A DNA stretch of 64,000 nt from Catenuloplanes niger. Lineage in GTDB: Bacteria > Actinomycetota > Actinomycetes > Mycobacteriales > Micromonosporaceae. Shown piece by piece: positions 45,546 to 53,963 of the stretch. Below the pieces are notes generated by a model. That model did no database searches. It saw only the letters and a list, made by a program, of their open reading frames with translations, and was not told the origin of the DNA. A program made the position numbers and the translations under genes. Each line of letters opens with the position of its first letter. Position 1 is the first letter of the stretch. The DNA lies in NCBI RefSeq assembly GCF_031458255.1, contig NZ_JAVDYC010000001.1:310001-374000 (forward strand), read 5' to 3'.

Positions 45546-46619
45546 ATGCCTGAGTATGCGACCGTCGTCGTCATCGGGGGTGGGCAGGCGGGGCTGTCGG
45601 CCGGGTATCACCTGAAACGGCGTGGGTTCGTCAGCGCGGTGGAGGAACCGGGGGCGGCGCGGACGTTCGTGGTGCTGGACGCGGAGCCGGCGGCGGGTGG
45701 GGCGTGGCGGCACCGGTGGGAGTCGCTGCGGATGGCGACGGTGAACGGGATCTTCGATCTGCCGGGGTTCGCGAAGCCACCGATCGATCCGGACGAGCCG
45801 AGCCGCACCGCGGTCCCGCGGTACTTCGCGGCGTTCGAGGAGCGGGCGGGGCTGCCGATCCTGCGGCCGGTCACGGTGTCGCGGGTGCTGCCGGGCGACG
45901 AGTTCACGGTGGAGACGGACCGGGGGCACTGGCGGGCCCGGGCGATCATCAACGCCACCGGTACGTGGACGAACCCGGTCCGGCCGCGCTACCCGGGGCA
46001 GGAGACGTTCACGGGCGTTCAACTGCACACGCACGAGTACGTGGACGCGGCGCGATTCGCCGGGCGGCGGGTCGCGGTCGTCGGTGGCGGGATCTCGGCG
46101 GTGCAGCTGCTCGAGGAGATCTCCCGGGCGTCGGTCACGTTCTGGTACACCCGCCGGGAACCGGTCTTCCGGGACGGCGACTTCACGCCGGAGGTGGCCG
46201 GGCGCGAGGTGATCGCGAAGGTGGTCGCGGACGTGGCTGCCGGGCGGCCGACCGGCAGCGTCGTCTCCTACACGGACCTGATCTGGACGCCGTACGCGCT
46301 GGCCGCGAAGGCGCGCGGCGCGCTGGAACGGCGGCCGATGTTCACCGCGATCGAGCCGGACGGCGTCCGCGAGGCGGACGGCACGGTCACCCCGGTCGAC
46401 GTGATCCTGTGGGCGACCGGGTTCAAGGCCGCGCTCGCCCACCTGGAACCGCTCGGGTTGCGCACCGCGGCGGGCGGTATCAGGCTGGCCGGCACCCAGG
46501 TGGCCGGCGAACCGCGCGTACACCTGATCGGGTTCGGCCCGTCACAGTCCACCGTGGGGGCGAACCGGGCCGGCCGGGAAGCGGTCCGCGCACTCGACAC
46601 GTACCTCGGCCGGCCCTGA
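45546..46619 (+). CDS. FAD-dependent NAD(P)-binding monooxygenase/oxidoreductase (CzcO/FMO type)
   Basis: 357 residues; GAGGAAG precedes the ATG. Two Rossmann motifs: VVVIGGGQAGLSAGYHLKRRG near residue 7 for FAD and RRVAVVGGGISAVQLLEEIS near residue 175 for NADPH. WRHRWESLRMATVNGIFDLPG and the late ILWATGFKAAL (ATG motif) are typical of flavin-containing monooxygenases and CzcO-like proteins. It should use NADPH and oxygen to oxidise a small substrate, or act as a plain flavin reductase. It is monocistronic, divergent from RHS locus 2. Substrate unknown. Confidence 0.85.
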   Translation: MPEYATVVVIGGGQAGLSAGYHLKRRGFVSAVEEPGAARTFVVLDAEPAAGGAWRHRWESLRMATVNGIFDLPGFAKPPIDPDEPSRTAVPRYFAAFEERAGLPILRPVTVSRVLPGDEFTVETDRGHWRARAIINATGTWTNPVRPRYPGQETFTGVQLHTHEYVDAARFAGRRVAVVGGGISAVQLLEEISRASVTFWYTRREPVFRDGDFTPEVAGREVIAKVVADVAAGRPTGSVVSYTDLIWTPYALAAKARGALERRPMFTAIEPDGVREADGTVTPVDVILWATGFKAALAHLEPLGLRTAAGGIRLAGTQVAGEPRVHLIGFGPSQSTVGANRAGREAVRALDTYLGRP

Positions 46620-46627
46620 TCCGGTGC

Positions 46628-47155
46628 TCACCCGGCCGCGTCCGGTGCCTTCTTGACCGCGTCGTAGGCGAGCTGCAGGAAGTCGGAGACCGCGGTCGCG
46701 GTGAGCGCGGTCGCGGCGAACCGGGTCAGCCGGGGCGCCAGCACCAGGCCGCCGGTCAGGCCGGTGGCCACCCAGACGCCCAGGCAGAACGGGCAGGTGA
46801 TCAGCTCGCCGAGGCTGTGCCGGACGGTGCTGCCCTCGTCGCGTACCTCCTCGTTGAGCTCCGCGGCACCGGCCGGCCCGGTGTAGCGGGTGAGCGGCGC
46901 ACGCAGCGGGCTCGTCACCGCGCCCTTCGCCAGCAGCCGGCTGAGCTTGTGCGTGGCGATCGAGATCAGCGCGACGTCGGCGAGCGCCGGCCGTTCCGGC
47001 ACCGGCCGGCCGGAGAGCCGGGCCGCGGCGGTGAGTGTGGCCGCGAGACCGCCGAACGCGGCCAGCGCGGTCGCGTAGCCCTGCAGCGGTCGGTGCTCGT
47101 GCGGGGCGTACTGAACGGCGACTCGCGCGAGGGCGGTCCGCCCGGTGTTCAGCAT
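46628..47155 (-). CDS. DUF1360 membrane protein
   Basis: 175 residues; GGAGGAACACGG directly before ATG 47155 decides the start. Two or three hydrophobic segments. The DUF1360 landmark ALADVALISIATHKLSRLLAKGAVTSPLRAPLTRYTG and the late LGELITCPFCLGVWVATGL with its CPFC pair are clear. The family occurs in Bacillus spores and widely in actinomycetes; its function is not known. It is convergent with the monooxygenase, 8 bp between stops. Confidence 0.85.
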   Translation of the reverse strand: MLNTGRTALARVAVQYAPHEHRPLQGYATALAAFGGLAATLTAAARLSGRPVPERPALADVALISIATHKLSRLLAKGAVTSPLRAPLTRYTGPAGAAELNEEVRDEGSTVRHSLGELITCPFCLGVWVATGLTGGLVLAPRLTRFAATALTATAVSDFLQLAYDAVKKAPDAAG

Positions 47156-47281
47156 CCGTGTTCCTCCAGTGGCGTCGCGGGTGGGTCGCCGGTGACTACC
47201 CCTGATCAGGCCGTACCACTCCCCCCAATGGGGTTGTCCGGTACGGCTACCATCGCGGCGTCCGAGACCCGGAAGATCGAG

Positions 47282-49051
47282 GTGACCGGAGTGACCACTC
47301 CACCCGTCCGCACCGCCCGGCCGATCGGCCTGGTGCTCGTCGTGCCCGCGCTGCTGGCGCTGCTCGCCGGGTACGTCGTGCCCGGTGCGCGGACGCTGTG
47401 GACCAGTTTCCAGCGCGTCTCCGTGCTCCGGGACGGCGACGAGTTCACCGGCTTCGACAACTACTCCCGCGTCGCCGAGCTGGGTTTCTTCCGCGGCCTC
47501 GGGTTCGCGCTGGCCATCGCGGTGCTGCCGGTGCTGGCCGCGTGCGTGCTCGCGCCGGCCCTCGCCTGGCTGGCGCACCGCGCTGGAACGCCGGGCCGGC
47601 TCGCGGTCCGGCTCGGCCTGGTGCTGCCGATGGTGATCGTCACGCCGGCCGGTCTCGCGCTGGCCTGGCGGGCGTCGACCCGCGGCGGCGCGCTCACCGA
47701 ACCGCTGTCCGCGCAGCTCTTCGTCGGCCTGGTGGTCTGGCTGACGCTGTTCGGCCTGCTGGTCGGCGTGGGCGTGACCCTGTTCCTGGCCGCGCTGCGC
47801 CGCGGCGGCACCGGCCGGCCGGTTCGCGCGGTCGCCGTGACCGGGCTGGTCACCGGGCTCGCGGTGGTCGCGTACACGATGCAGGCCTGGACCTACCCGG
47901 CCGTGCTCACCGGCGGCGGGCCGGACGAGGCGACGATCACGCCGATGCAGACCGTCTACGACGCCGGCTTCCGGCGCCTGGACCTCGGCGTCGGCGCGGC
48001 CGGCGGCACCGTGCTCGCGCTGCTGCTCGGCCTGCTCGGGCTGGCCGCGGTCGCGGTGCTGGTGGCCGGCCGGGCCCGGGTCGACGTGGTCGGCCCGCGG
48101 ACCGGGGTGCGGCCGACCGCGCCGCTGCCGCTGGCCGGCGCGCTCGTGCTGCTCGCGGTCGTGCTCGCGGTCGCCGGCTACGCGCTGTGGCCGTGGCTGT
48201 TCCCGGAGTGGGACGGGGCCGGCCCGGCGCCGCTCGAGGGCGTGGGCAGCGCGTTCAACACCTGGGTGCCGCCGCTGGTCACCACCGTGGACGGCGTCGT
48301 GCTGGCCGCGTTCGCCGGGTTCGGGATCGGTGCGCTGCGCCCGTTCGGTGACCGCAGCGAGCTGCTGCTGTTCGTGTTCGCGCCCTGGCTGTTCGTCGGC
48401 ACCGGACCGTTCAGCATGGTGCACTTCCAGACCCTGAACGACCTGGACCTGATCGGTACGATGCCGGCGCTGCTGCCGCCCGCCCACCTGAGCATCCCGG
48501 CGCTGGTGGTGTTCACGCTGCTGTTCCGCGGCCTGGCCGAGGCGCGGCCGGGCAACCCGGCCCGGACGCTGCTGCCCGCGCTGCCGATGGTGGCGGTGGT
48601 CGGCGGGATCACCTATGTGACGCAGACACAGGACGCGTACTGGCAGACCATCACGGTGTTCGAACCGGAGCGGATGCCGTTGCCGGCCGCGGCGATCGCG
48701 GCCGGGAACGCGGGCGCGTTCGGCGGTGCGGCGTCGCTGGCGCTGCCGGTCGCGGCGGTGGTGCTGTTCGCGCTGGTGCTGGCCGCGCTGCAGGTGCTCT
48801 ACCTGGACCGGCTGTCGATCCGCACCACCCCGGCGGCGGAGCCGTGGCCGGCGACCCCGCCGGGCCCGGGCCGGCCGTTCGGACATCCGCCGGTCGCGGG
48901 GTACCCGCCGCCGTCCGGCTACCAGCCGCCACCCGGCTACCAGCCGGTGCCCGGTTCTCCGCCGCCGCCCGGATATCCGCCGGTGCCGGGGTACCAGCCG
49001 CCGCCCGGCTCTTCCGCGCCGCCGGGTGGAGCGGGTAGCGGCACGGGCTGA
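47282..49051 (+). CDS. ABC sugar-type permease, MalF- and MalG-like halves fused, with Pro/Gly/Tyr repeat tail
   Basis: About 589 residues from GTG 47282 (GGAAG 6 bases upstream; GTG 47291 and ATG 47228 are alternatives). The first half has six membrane segments, including the opening LVLVVPALLALLAGYVVPGARTLWTSFQRV and MQAWTYPAVLTGGGPDEATITPMQTVYDAGF, a good match to sugar permease MalF-type EAA regions. A second set of six segments (from LPLAGALVLLAVVLAVAGYALWPWL) occupies the place of MalG. The last 60 residues are GY-P-P-P repeats (PPSGYQPPPGYQPVPG...), a disordered tail. No solute-binding protein or ATPase gene is adjacent, so partners must be elsewhere or the protein has another role. 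Confidence 0.7.
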   Translation: MTGVTTPPVRTARPIGLVLVVPALLALLAGYVVPGARTLWTSFQRVSVLRDGDEFTGFDNYSRVAELGFFRGLGFALAIAVLPVLAACVLAPALAWLAHRAGTPGRLAVRLGLVLPMVIVTPAGLALAWRASTRGGALTEPLSAQLFVGLVVWLTLFGLLVGVGVTLFLAALRRGGTGRPVRAVAVTGLVTGLAVVAYTMQAWTYPAVLTGGGPDEATITPMQTVYDAGFRRLDLGVGAAGGTVLALLLGLLGLAAVAVLVAGRARVDVVGPRTGVRPTAPLPLAGALVLLAVVLAVAGYALWPWLFPEWDGAGPAPLEGVGSAFNTWVPPLVTTVDGVVLAAFAGFGIGALRPFGDRSELLLFVFAPWLFVGTGPFSMVHFQTLNDLDLIGTMPALLPPAHLSIPALVVFTLLFRGLAEARPGNPARTLLPALPMVAVVGGITYVTQTQDAYWQTITVFEPERMPLPAAAIAAGNAGAFGGAASLALPVAAVVLFALVLAALQVLYLDRLSIRTTPAAEPWPATPPGPGRPFGHPPVAGYPPPSGYQPPPGYQPVPGSPPPPGYPPVPGYQPPPGSSAPPGGAGSGTG

Positions 49052-49070
49052 TCGGTCCTCCACCGGACGG

Positions 49071-49925
49071 TCACCGGGCCAGCAGCGTGTCCAGGATCGG
49101 GCCGGCGTGCGTCCACAGCAGTGCGCCGCCCGCGTCCGGGACCACGTGCCGGCGGGCGCCCGGGATGCGGGCCGCCAGCGTCGCGCCGAGGTCCGGGGAG
49201 TGCACCGGGCTGGTGTCGTCCGCGCCGTACCAGACGTCGACCGGCATCCGGATCGTGGCCGGATCGAACGGCCAGCGCGCCGAGGCGAGCACGGTGTCCC
49301 GCGCGTACCCGGCCGGTCCCTGGGTGAACGCGTGCGCCATCGCGGCCCGGTACGCGCGGGCGAAGGCCGGATCGGTGTAGACGGCCCGGTCCCGGGCGCC
49401 GGACATGGCGACGATCCGCTGCCACATCCCGTCCGGGTCGCCCCAGCCCGCGAAGTGACGTTCGGCCGCGTCCGGGTCGGCGCGGACCGCCTCGACCATC
49501 GCCGCGACGCCGGGCGCCAGACCGGCGGCCGTGGCCAGCTCATCCGTGGCCGCGACCAGCGCGACCGCGACCGGCCAGCCCGCGGCCGCGCACGCCAGCG
49601 CGAACGGACCGCCCTGCGAGAAGCCGGCCACCCGCACGCCGGTGAGCCCGCGCGCGTCGCAGAGCGCGGCCAGGTCGGTGGCGGCGTCGGCGAGGGTGCG
49701 GCCGGGTGCCGGGTCGGAGGCGCCGAGGCCGGGCCGGTCCACCGAGATCAGCCGGGCCGGGCCGAGCAGCCCGGCGCCGAAGCCGAGCGTCCGGCCGGTC
49801 GCCGCGCCCGGGCAGAACAGCACCGGTACGCCGTCCGGCGGTCCCCATTCGGCCCAGCCGAGCCGTCGTCCGCCGGGGATCGGGGTGCTGCCGAGCCGGT
49901 CGGGATCCGCGATGCCGTACGCCAC
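49071..49925 (-). CDS. Alpha/beta hydrolase
   Basis: 284 residues, GTG start. The fold is clear: VPVLFCPGAATGR (oxyanion loop), ARLISVDRPGLGASDPAPG, nucleophile elbow VAGFSQGG with Ser, and VDVWYGADDTSPVHS for the acid. The place where the catalytic His normally stands reads PDAGGALLWTHAG instead of PDAGH, so the His is either shifted to THA or lost. Relatives with this layout are unspecific esterases or haloalkane-like hydrolases. It is convergent with the permease, 19 bp apart. Substrate unknown. Confidence 0.85.
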   Translation of the reverse strand: MAYGIADPDRLGSTPIPGGRRLGWAEWGPPDGVPVLFCPGAATGRTLGFGAGLLGPARLISVDRPGLGASDPAPGRTLADAATDLAALCDARGLTGVRVAGFSQGGPFALACAAAGWPVAVALVAATDELATAAGLAPGVAAMVEAVRADPDAAERHFAGWGDPDGMWQRIVAMSGARDRAVYTDPAFARAYRAAMAHAFTQGPAGYARDTVLASARWPFDPATIRMPVDVWYGADDTSPVHSPDLGATLAARIPGARRHVVPDAGGALLWTHAGPILDTLLAR

Positions 49926-50005
49926 GGTCGATCATTCTGGCGGCACGGGCCGCGCGCTGTCGCGCGAGTTTCCGGTGGCTGCGCGGCCGGACACCGCGCG
50001 CGTGG

Positions 50006-50428
50006 TCAGACCGCGAAGCGGTGGACCTTCTCCGGGGTGAGGACGAGGCGGACGATGCCGGAGTTGCGCCAGTCGTCGAGGAGTTTGCGCTGCTCGGGCC
50101 CGATGGCCGGCCAGTAGCGGTCGCCGAGGCGGGCGGCCAGGTCGTAGGCGCCGTCGTCGTGCAGCGTGATGGTGCCCTCGGCGGCGACCCAGTGTTCGGG
50201 CTCGCCGACCGGGGCGGCGACCACGACGGAGGCGCGGGGCTGCGTACGGATGCGGGCGATCTTGCCGTCGGGTTCGGAGAACATCTGCAGCGTGCCGTCG
50301 TCGCTCGCCTCGAACCACACCGGGCGCGGCGACGGCCAGCGGCCGTCGCGGGGCGCGATGGTGAGGAAGGCGTAGAGCGGCCGGGCGAGCAGCGTGCGGT
50401 CTCGTTCGGTGAACATGGGATCCACCAT
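50006..50428 (-). CDS. Pyridoxamine 5'-phosphate oxidase-like (FMN/F420-binding) protein
   Basis: 140 residues from ATG 50428, 2 bp after the stop of the XRE regulator gene, so the two form an operon with coupled translation. Split-barrel pattern: LLARPLYAFLTIAPRDGRWPSPRPVWFE, GTLQMFSEPDGKIARIRTQPRASVVVAAP and EHWVAAEGTITLHDD. Actinobacterial members bind FMN, F420 or heme and reduce small molecules. The C-terminal RLVLTPEKVHRF is the usual last strand. Regulation is probably shared with the divergent dehydrogenase. Confidence 0.85.
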   Translation of the reverse strand: MVDPMFTERDRTLLARPLYAFLTIAPRDGRWPSPRPVWFEASDDGTLQMFSEPDGKIARIRTQPRASVVVAAPVGEPEHWVAAEGTITLHDDGAYDLAARLGDRYWPAIGPEQRKLLDDWRNSGIVRLVLTPEKVHRFAV

Positions 50429-50430
50429 AG

Positions 50431-51270
50431 TCAGACCGCGGCGCCCACCCCGACGACGGAGAGCAGCTGGAGGCGTTCGTAGCTGACGGTGCCGGGCACG
50501 GCCGTGTAGACGAGGATGCGGTGCGACTGGGCCGGGTCGACCAGCGACTGGCAGTTGAGGTCGATCTGGCCGACCTCCGGGTGGATGAACCGCTTGCCCT
50601 CGTCGAAGCCGATGCTGATCTCGTGCGCCTCCCAGTACCTGCGGAACTCGTCGTTGCGGGCGAGGAGCAGTTCCGCGAGCCGGGCCGGTCGCGAGCCGGG
50701 CCCGCGCATGGTGACCAGCGCGCGCAGCCCGGACGCGAAGACCCGGGAGTGGTGGTCGTGGTCGTCCGGGTGGTAGCGCGCGCGGGTGGCCGGGTCGGTG
50801 AACCAGCGGTAGCCGATGCTGCGGGACGGCCCGGTGAGGCGCGTCAGGTCGCCGGTGAGCGCGACGCCGAGCGGGGTCTGCCGGAGCGTCTCGCCCATCT
50901 CGGTGACGATCTCGGCCGGGGTGTCGGTGAGCCGGTCGAAGATGCGCAGCAGGCCCGGGCTGATGTGTTCGCTGGCCGTACCCCTCGGTGGCGGGTTGTG
51001 GCCGGCCAGCCGGAACAGGTGGTCGCGTTCGTCCAGGGACAGGTGCAGGCCCTGGGCGATGGACGCGATCATCTGTTCGGACGGGTGCGGGCCGCGTTCG
51101 CGCTCCAGGCGGCTGTAGTAGTCGGCGGAGATGTGGCAGATCGAGGCCACCTCCTCGCGGCGCAGCCCGGCCGTGCGGCGGCGCTGCCCGCGGGGCAGAC
51201 CGACGTCCTCCGGCTGCAGGGACTCCCGCCGGCGGCGAAGGAAGTCGGCTAGTCCGGCCCGGTCGATCAC
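50431..51270 (-). CDS. XRE-family regulator with MmyB-like ligand-binding domain
   Basis: 279 residues; GAGGAGG lies 5 bases before GTG 51270. N-terminal helix-turn-helix: [48 protein letters not shown]. The rest is the MmyB-like domain ([54 protein letters not shown]) with the final [24 protein letters not shown]. In Streptomyces this type commonly sits divergent to a short-chain dehydrogenase and controls it; the same arrangement is seen here with the gene at 51448. It may bind a fatty acid or similar ligand. Confidence 0.9.
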   Translation of the reverse strand: MIDRAGLADFLRRRRESLQPEDVGLPRGQRRRTAGLRREEVASICHISADYYSRLERERGPHPSEQMIASIAQGLHLSLDERDHLFRLAGHNPPPRGTASEHISPGLLRIFDRLTDTPAEIVTEMGETLRQTPLGVALTGDLTRLTGPSRSIGYRWFTDPATRARYHPDDHDHHSRVFASGLRALVTMRGPGSRPARLAELLLARNDEFRRYWEAHEISIGFDEGKRFIHPEVGQIDLNCQSLVDPAQSHRILVYTAVPGTVSYERLQLLSVVGVGAAV

Positions 51271-51447
51271 AAGTGCCTCCTCGGGCGTCGACGTGTCCGA
51301 ACCGTTGTACCAGTCCGCGCCGGCCGGCAACCACGGATCGCCGATCCCCCCTTGACAGGGGTGGATCGGCGGGCCCTGGAAGCCGGCACGGTCCGGGCCC
51401 AGCCTGGTGACAGCACACCAACCGATTCGATCACCTGGAGCGTCACC

Positions 51448-52386
51448 ATGGCACGTACGACACTGGACGTCACCGTTCCCGACCTGACCGGGAAGGTCGC
51501 CGTCGTCACCGGCGCGAGCGACGGCATGGGCCTGCACCTGGCGACCCGGCTCGCCGGCGCCGGTGCGGAGCTCATCCTGCCGGTCCGCAACCGCGGCAAG
51601 GGCGAGGCCGCGCTCGCCACGATCCGGGAACGGCACCCCCGCGCCGTCGTGTCGCTGCGCGACCTGGATCTGGCGTCGCTGGACTCGGTCGCCGCGTTCG
51701 GTGCCGCGCTGCACGACGAGGGCCGCCCGATCCACTTCCTGATCAACAACGCCGGGGTGATGCGGCCGCCGACGCACCTGACCACGGCGGACGGGTTCGA
51801 GCTGCAGTGGGGCACGAACCACCTGGCGCACGTCGCGCTGACCGGCCACCTGATGCCGCTGCTGCGCGCGGGCCGGGCCCGGGTGACGTCGCAGCTGAGC
51901 GTCGCGGCCCGGCAGGGCGGCATCAACTGGGACGACCTGAACTGGGATCGGGAGTACGACACCATGCGCGCGTACGCCCAGTCGAAGATCGCGTTCGGCC
52001 TCTGGGCGCAGGAGCTGCAGCGGCGCAGCGCGGCCGGCAACTGGGGCATCACCAGCAACATCTCGCACCCCGGCCTCGCACCGACCAACCTGCTGGCGGC
52101 GCGTCCCGAGGTCGGCCGCACGCAGCACCACATGGGTCGGCGGATCATCGGCGCGCTCAGCCGCGTCGGCCTGACCGGCACGCCGGAGACCGCGATGCTG
52201 CCCGCGCTGTACGCGGCCGTGTCCCCGGACGCGAAGCCGGGTCGGTTCTACGGCCCGCAGGGCCCGGGCAACGTGGGCGGCGGCCCCGGCGAGCAGCAGC
52301 CGTGGCCGCCGCTGCGCAGCGTGGACGAGGCCGTTCGCGTCTGGGAGGTCTCCGAGAAGCTCACCCACGTCACCTTTCCGGCCTGA
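51448..52386 (+). CDS. Short-chain dehydrogenase/reductase (SDR)
   Basis: 312 residues; TGGAG precedes ATG 51448. NAD(P) motif [21 protein letters not shown], structural FLINNAGVM, the Ser strand VTSQLSVAA, and the catalytic Y-x3-K in [17 protein letters not shown]. The extended C-terminus after [11 protein letters not shown] is typical of retinol-dehydrogenase-like and oxidoreductase SDRs. It should reduce a ketone or oxidise an alcohol with NADP(H). It is divergent from the XRE regulator gene across a 177 bp spacer that contains TTGACA at 51352-51357, a possible -35 box though no matching -10 is clear. Confidence 0.9.
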   Translation: MARTTLDVTVPDLTGKVAVVTGASDGMGLHLATRLAGAGAELILPVRNRGKGEAALATIRERHPRAVVSLRDLDLASLDSVAAFGAALHDEGRPIHFLINNAGVMRPPTHLTTADGFELQWGTNHLAHVALTGHLMPLLRAGRARVTSQLSVAARQGGINWDDLNWDREYDTMRAYAQSKIAFGLWAQELQRRSAAGNWGITSNISHPGLAPTNLLAARPEVGRTQHHMGRRIIGALSRVGLTGTPETAMLPALYAAVSPDAKPGRFYGPQGPGNVGGGPGEQQPWPPLRSVDEAVRVWEVSEKLTHVTFPA

Positions 52387-52424
52387 CCCGCCCGGCCGCC
52401 CCCGTTGCGTCGCGGCCGGACGGG

Positions 52425-53138
52425 TCAGCTCCACCGGAACAGGCGCACCGCGAGCAGCCCGCAGACCACCGTGCAGACCGCGAGGCTGAGCAGACCGGCC
52501 GGGTGCGGGCCCGCGCCGGCCCAGGCGTCGCCGAGCACGCGCACCGCGGCGCCGAACGGCAGCGCCTCACCGGCCCGGGCGACCGGCTCCGGCAGGCGGG
52601 TCACCGGGCCGAACATGCCGCCGACCGTGCCGATGCCGAAGAACAGGGCGAGGCCGATCGCGACCGCGGAGTTCGCGCTCGGCGCGACCGCGGCGACCAC
52701 CAGCCCGGTGGCGAACATGGCGGCCGTGACCAGCAGCAGCACGGCCACGGTCAGCAGCGGGGCGGCCGGGGCGGCGGCGCCGAACCCGGCCACCGCGACC
52801 AGCGCGGCGAGCAGCACACCTGCCAGCACCTGGAGCGCGCCGGCGGCCAGCTGCGCGCCGAGCACCGCGGACGGGTGCACCGGCGTCACGGCGAGCCGCC
52901 GCAGCACGCCGGTCGTCCGGTAGACGGCCAGGAAGCTGGGCATGTTCACGATGCCGACCGTGCCGATCACGGTCGCGAACACGATCGGCAGCACGTATCG
53001 CGCCAGCGCGTCCGCGGGCACGTGCAGCGCGTTGCCGACCAGGATCAGCATCGGCAGCGCGATCGGGATCATCAGGCCGGCCGTGTCCCGGGCGACCGAC
53101 GTCAGCTCCGCGACGATCAGCAGGCGCCATGCCCTCAC
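52425..53138 (-). CDS. ABC-2 type transporter permease
   Basis: 237 residues. GTG 53138 overlaps the ATPase stop (GTGA), so the two are translated together. Six membrane segments: DTAGLMIPIALPMLILVGNAL, YVLPIVFATVIGTVGIVNMPSFLAVYRTTGVLRRLAVTP (the ABC-2 R-x-T-G-x-L-x-R-L-x-x-x-P motif before the P-loop coupling helix), then four more. It pairs with the ATPase to form an exporter of a drug, lipid or peptide. The divergent histidine kinase nearby often controls such pairs in actinomycetes. Confidence 0.88.
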   Translation of the reverse strand: MRAWRLLIVAELTSVARDTAGLMIPIALPMLILVGNALHVPADALARYVLPIVFATVIGTVGIVNMPSFLAVYRTTGVLRRLAVTPVHPSAVLGAQLAAGALQVLAGVLLAALVAVAGFGAAAPAAPLLTVAVLLLVTAAMFATGLVVAAVAPSANSAVAIGLALFFGIGTVGGMFGPVTRLPEPVARAGEALPFGAAVRVLGDAWAGAGPHPAGLLSLAVCTVVCGLLAVRLFRWS

Positions 53139-53851
53139 CGGGCACCGCCGGTCAGTGCCAGGAACGCCTCGTCGAGCGTGGCCCGCCCGGTCCGGGCGAC
53201 CAGCGCGGCCGGCGTGCCGGTGGCCAGCACCCGGCCGGTGTCGAGCAGCACCACCCGGTCGCAGAGCCGCTCCACCTCCTCCATCGCGTGGCTGACCAGC
53301 AGCACGGTCATGCCGTCGGCGCGCCGGTCGGTGATCACCTGCCGGAGGTGCCGGCGGGCCTGCGGGTCCAGGCCGGTGGTCAGCTCGTCGAGCAGCGCCA
53401 CGCGCGGGCGGCCGACCAGCGCGACCGCGATCGAGGTGCGCTGCGCCTCGCCGCCGGAGAGGCTCTCGAAGCGGGTGTCGCGGACCGCCGTCAGGCCGAG
53501 CAGCTCGATCAGCTCGTCCGGGTCGGCGCCGCCACCGGTGTGGAAGCCGCGGTGCAGGCGGACCAGCTCGCGGACGGTCAGCGACGGATGCAGCGCCGCG
53601 TCCTGCGGTTGCACGCCGAGCAGCCGGCGGACGCGGCGCCGGTCCGCGACCGGGTCGAGGCCGCACACGCGTACGGTGCCCCGGTCCGGGCGGAGCAGGC
53701 CGGCGATCACGCCGACCGTGGTGGACTTGCCGGCGCCGTTGCGGCCGAGGAGACCGACGATCTCGCCGTCCTCGACCGTGAGGTCCACGCCGTCCAGCGC
53801 CGGCTTCCGGCCGTACCGTTGATGCAGGTCCTTGACCTCGATCGCCGTCAT
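53135..53851 (-). CDS. ABC transporter ATP-binding protein (drug-exporter type)
   Basis: 238 residues, ATG 53851. Walker A GRNGAGKST, Q-loop GVQPQDAAL, signature LSGGEAQ, Walker B VALLDELT and switch His in LLVSHAMEEVE. The Walker B end is LDELT where LDEPT is usual, a mild deviation. It has the compact domain of DrrA/CcmA-like exporters. Energises the permease at 52425-53138. It lies 112 bp divergent from the histidine kinase gene, a common pairing with two-component control. Confidence 0.92.
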   Translation of the reverse strand: MTAIEVKDLHQRYGRKPALDGVDLTVEDGEIVGLLGRNGAGKSTTVGVIAGLLRPDRGTVRVCGLDPVADRRRVRRLLGVQPQDAALHPSLTVRELVRLHRGFHTGGGADPDELIELLGLTAVRDTRFESLSGGEAQRTSIAVALVGRPRVALLDELTTGLDPQARRHLRQVITDRRADGMTVLLVSHAMEEVERLCDRVVLLDTGRVLATGTPAALVARTGRATLDEAFLALTGGAR

Positions 53852-53951
53852 GACCCCGACGCTAGGGACGGTGGCCGGCCCGGCGCGCGTGCGGGCGGTC
53901 ACCTCCGGTACCCATGACGATCGGCACGGGCGCGGGCCGCCGCGCGGTTCC

Positions 53952-53957
53952 TATGCT
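53952..53957 (+). promoter_or_regulatory. Putative -10 box of the histidine kinase gene (leaderless)
   Basis: TATGCT with 6 bases to the ATG at 53964. This is the same spacing as before the EACC1-like and D-amino-acid oxidase genes and predicts a leaderless mRNA. No clear -35 box. Confidence 0.45.
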
Positions 53958-53963
53958 GGGCCG

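Noticed and set aside
52425-53851. ABC importer or lipoprotein transporter
   Set aside because: The ATPase plus six-helix ABC-2 permease pattern and lack of a binding protein fit an exporter.
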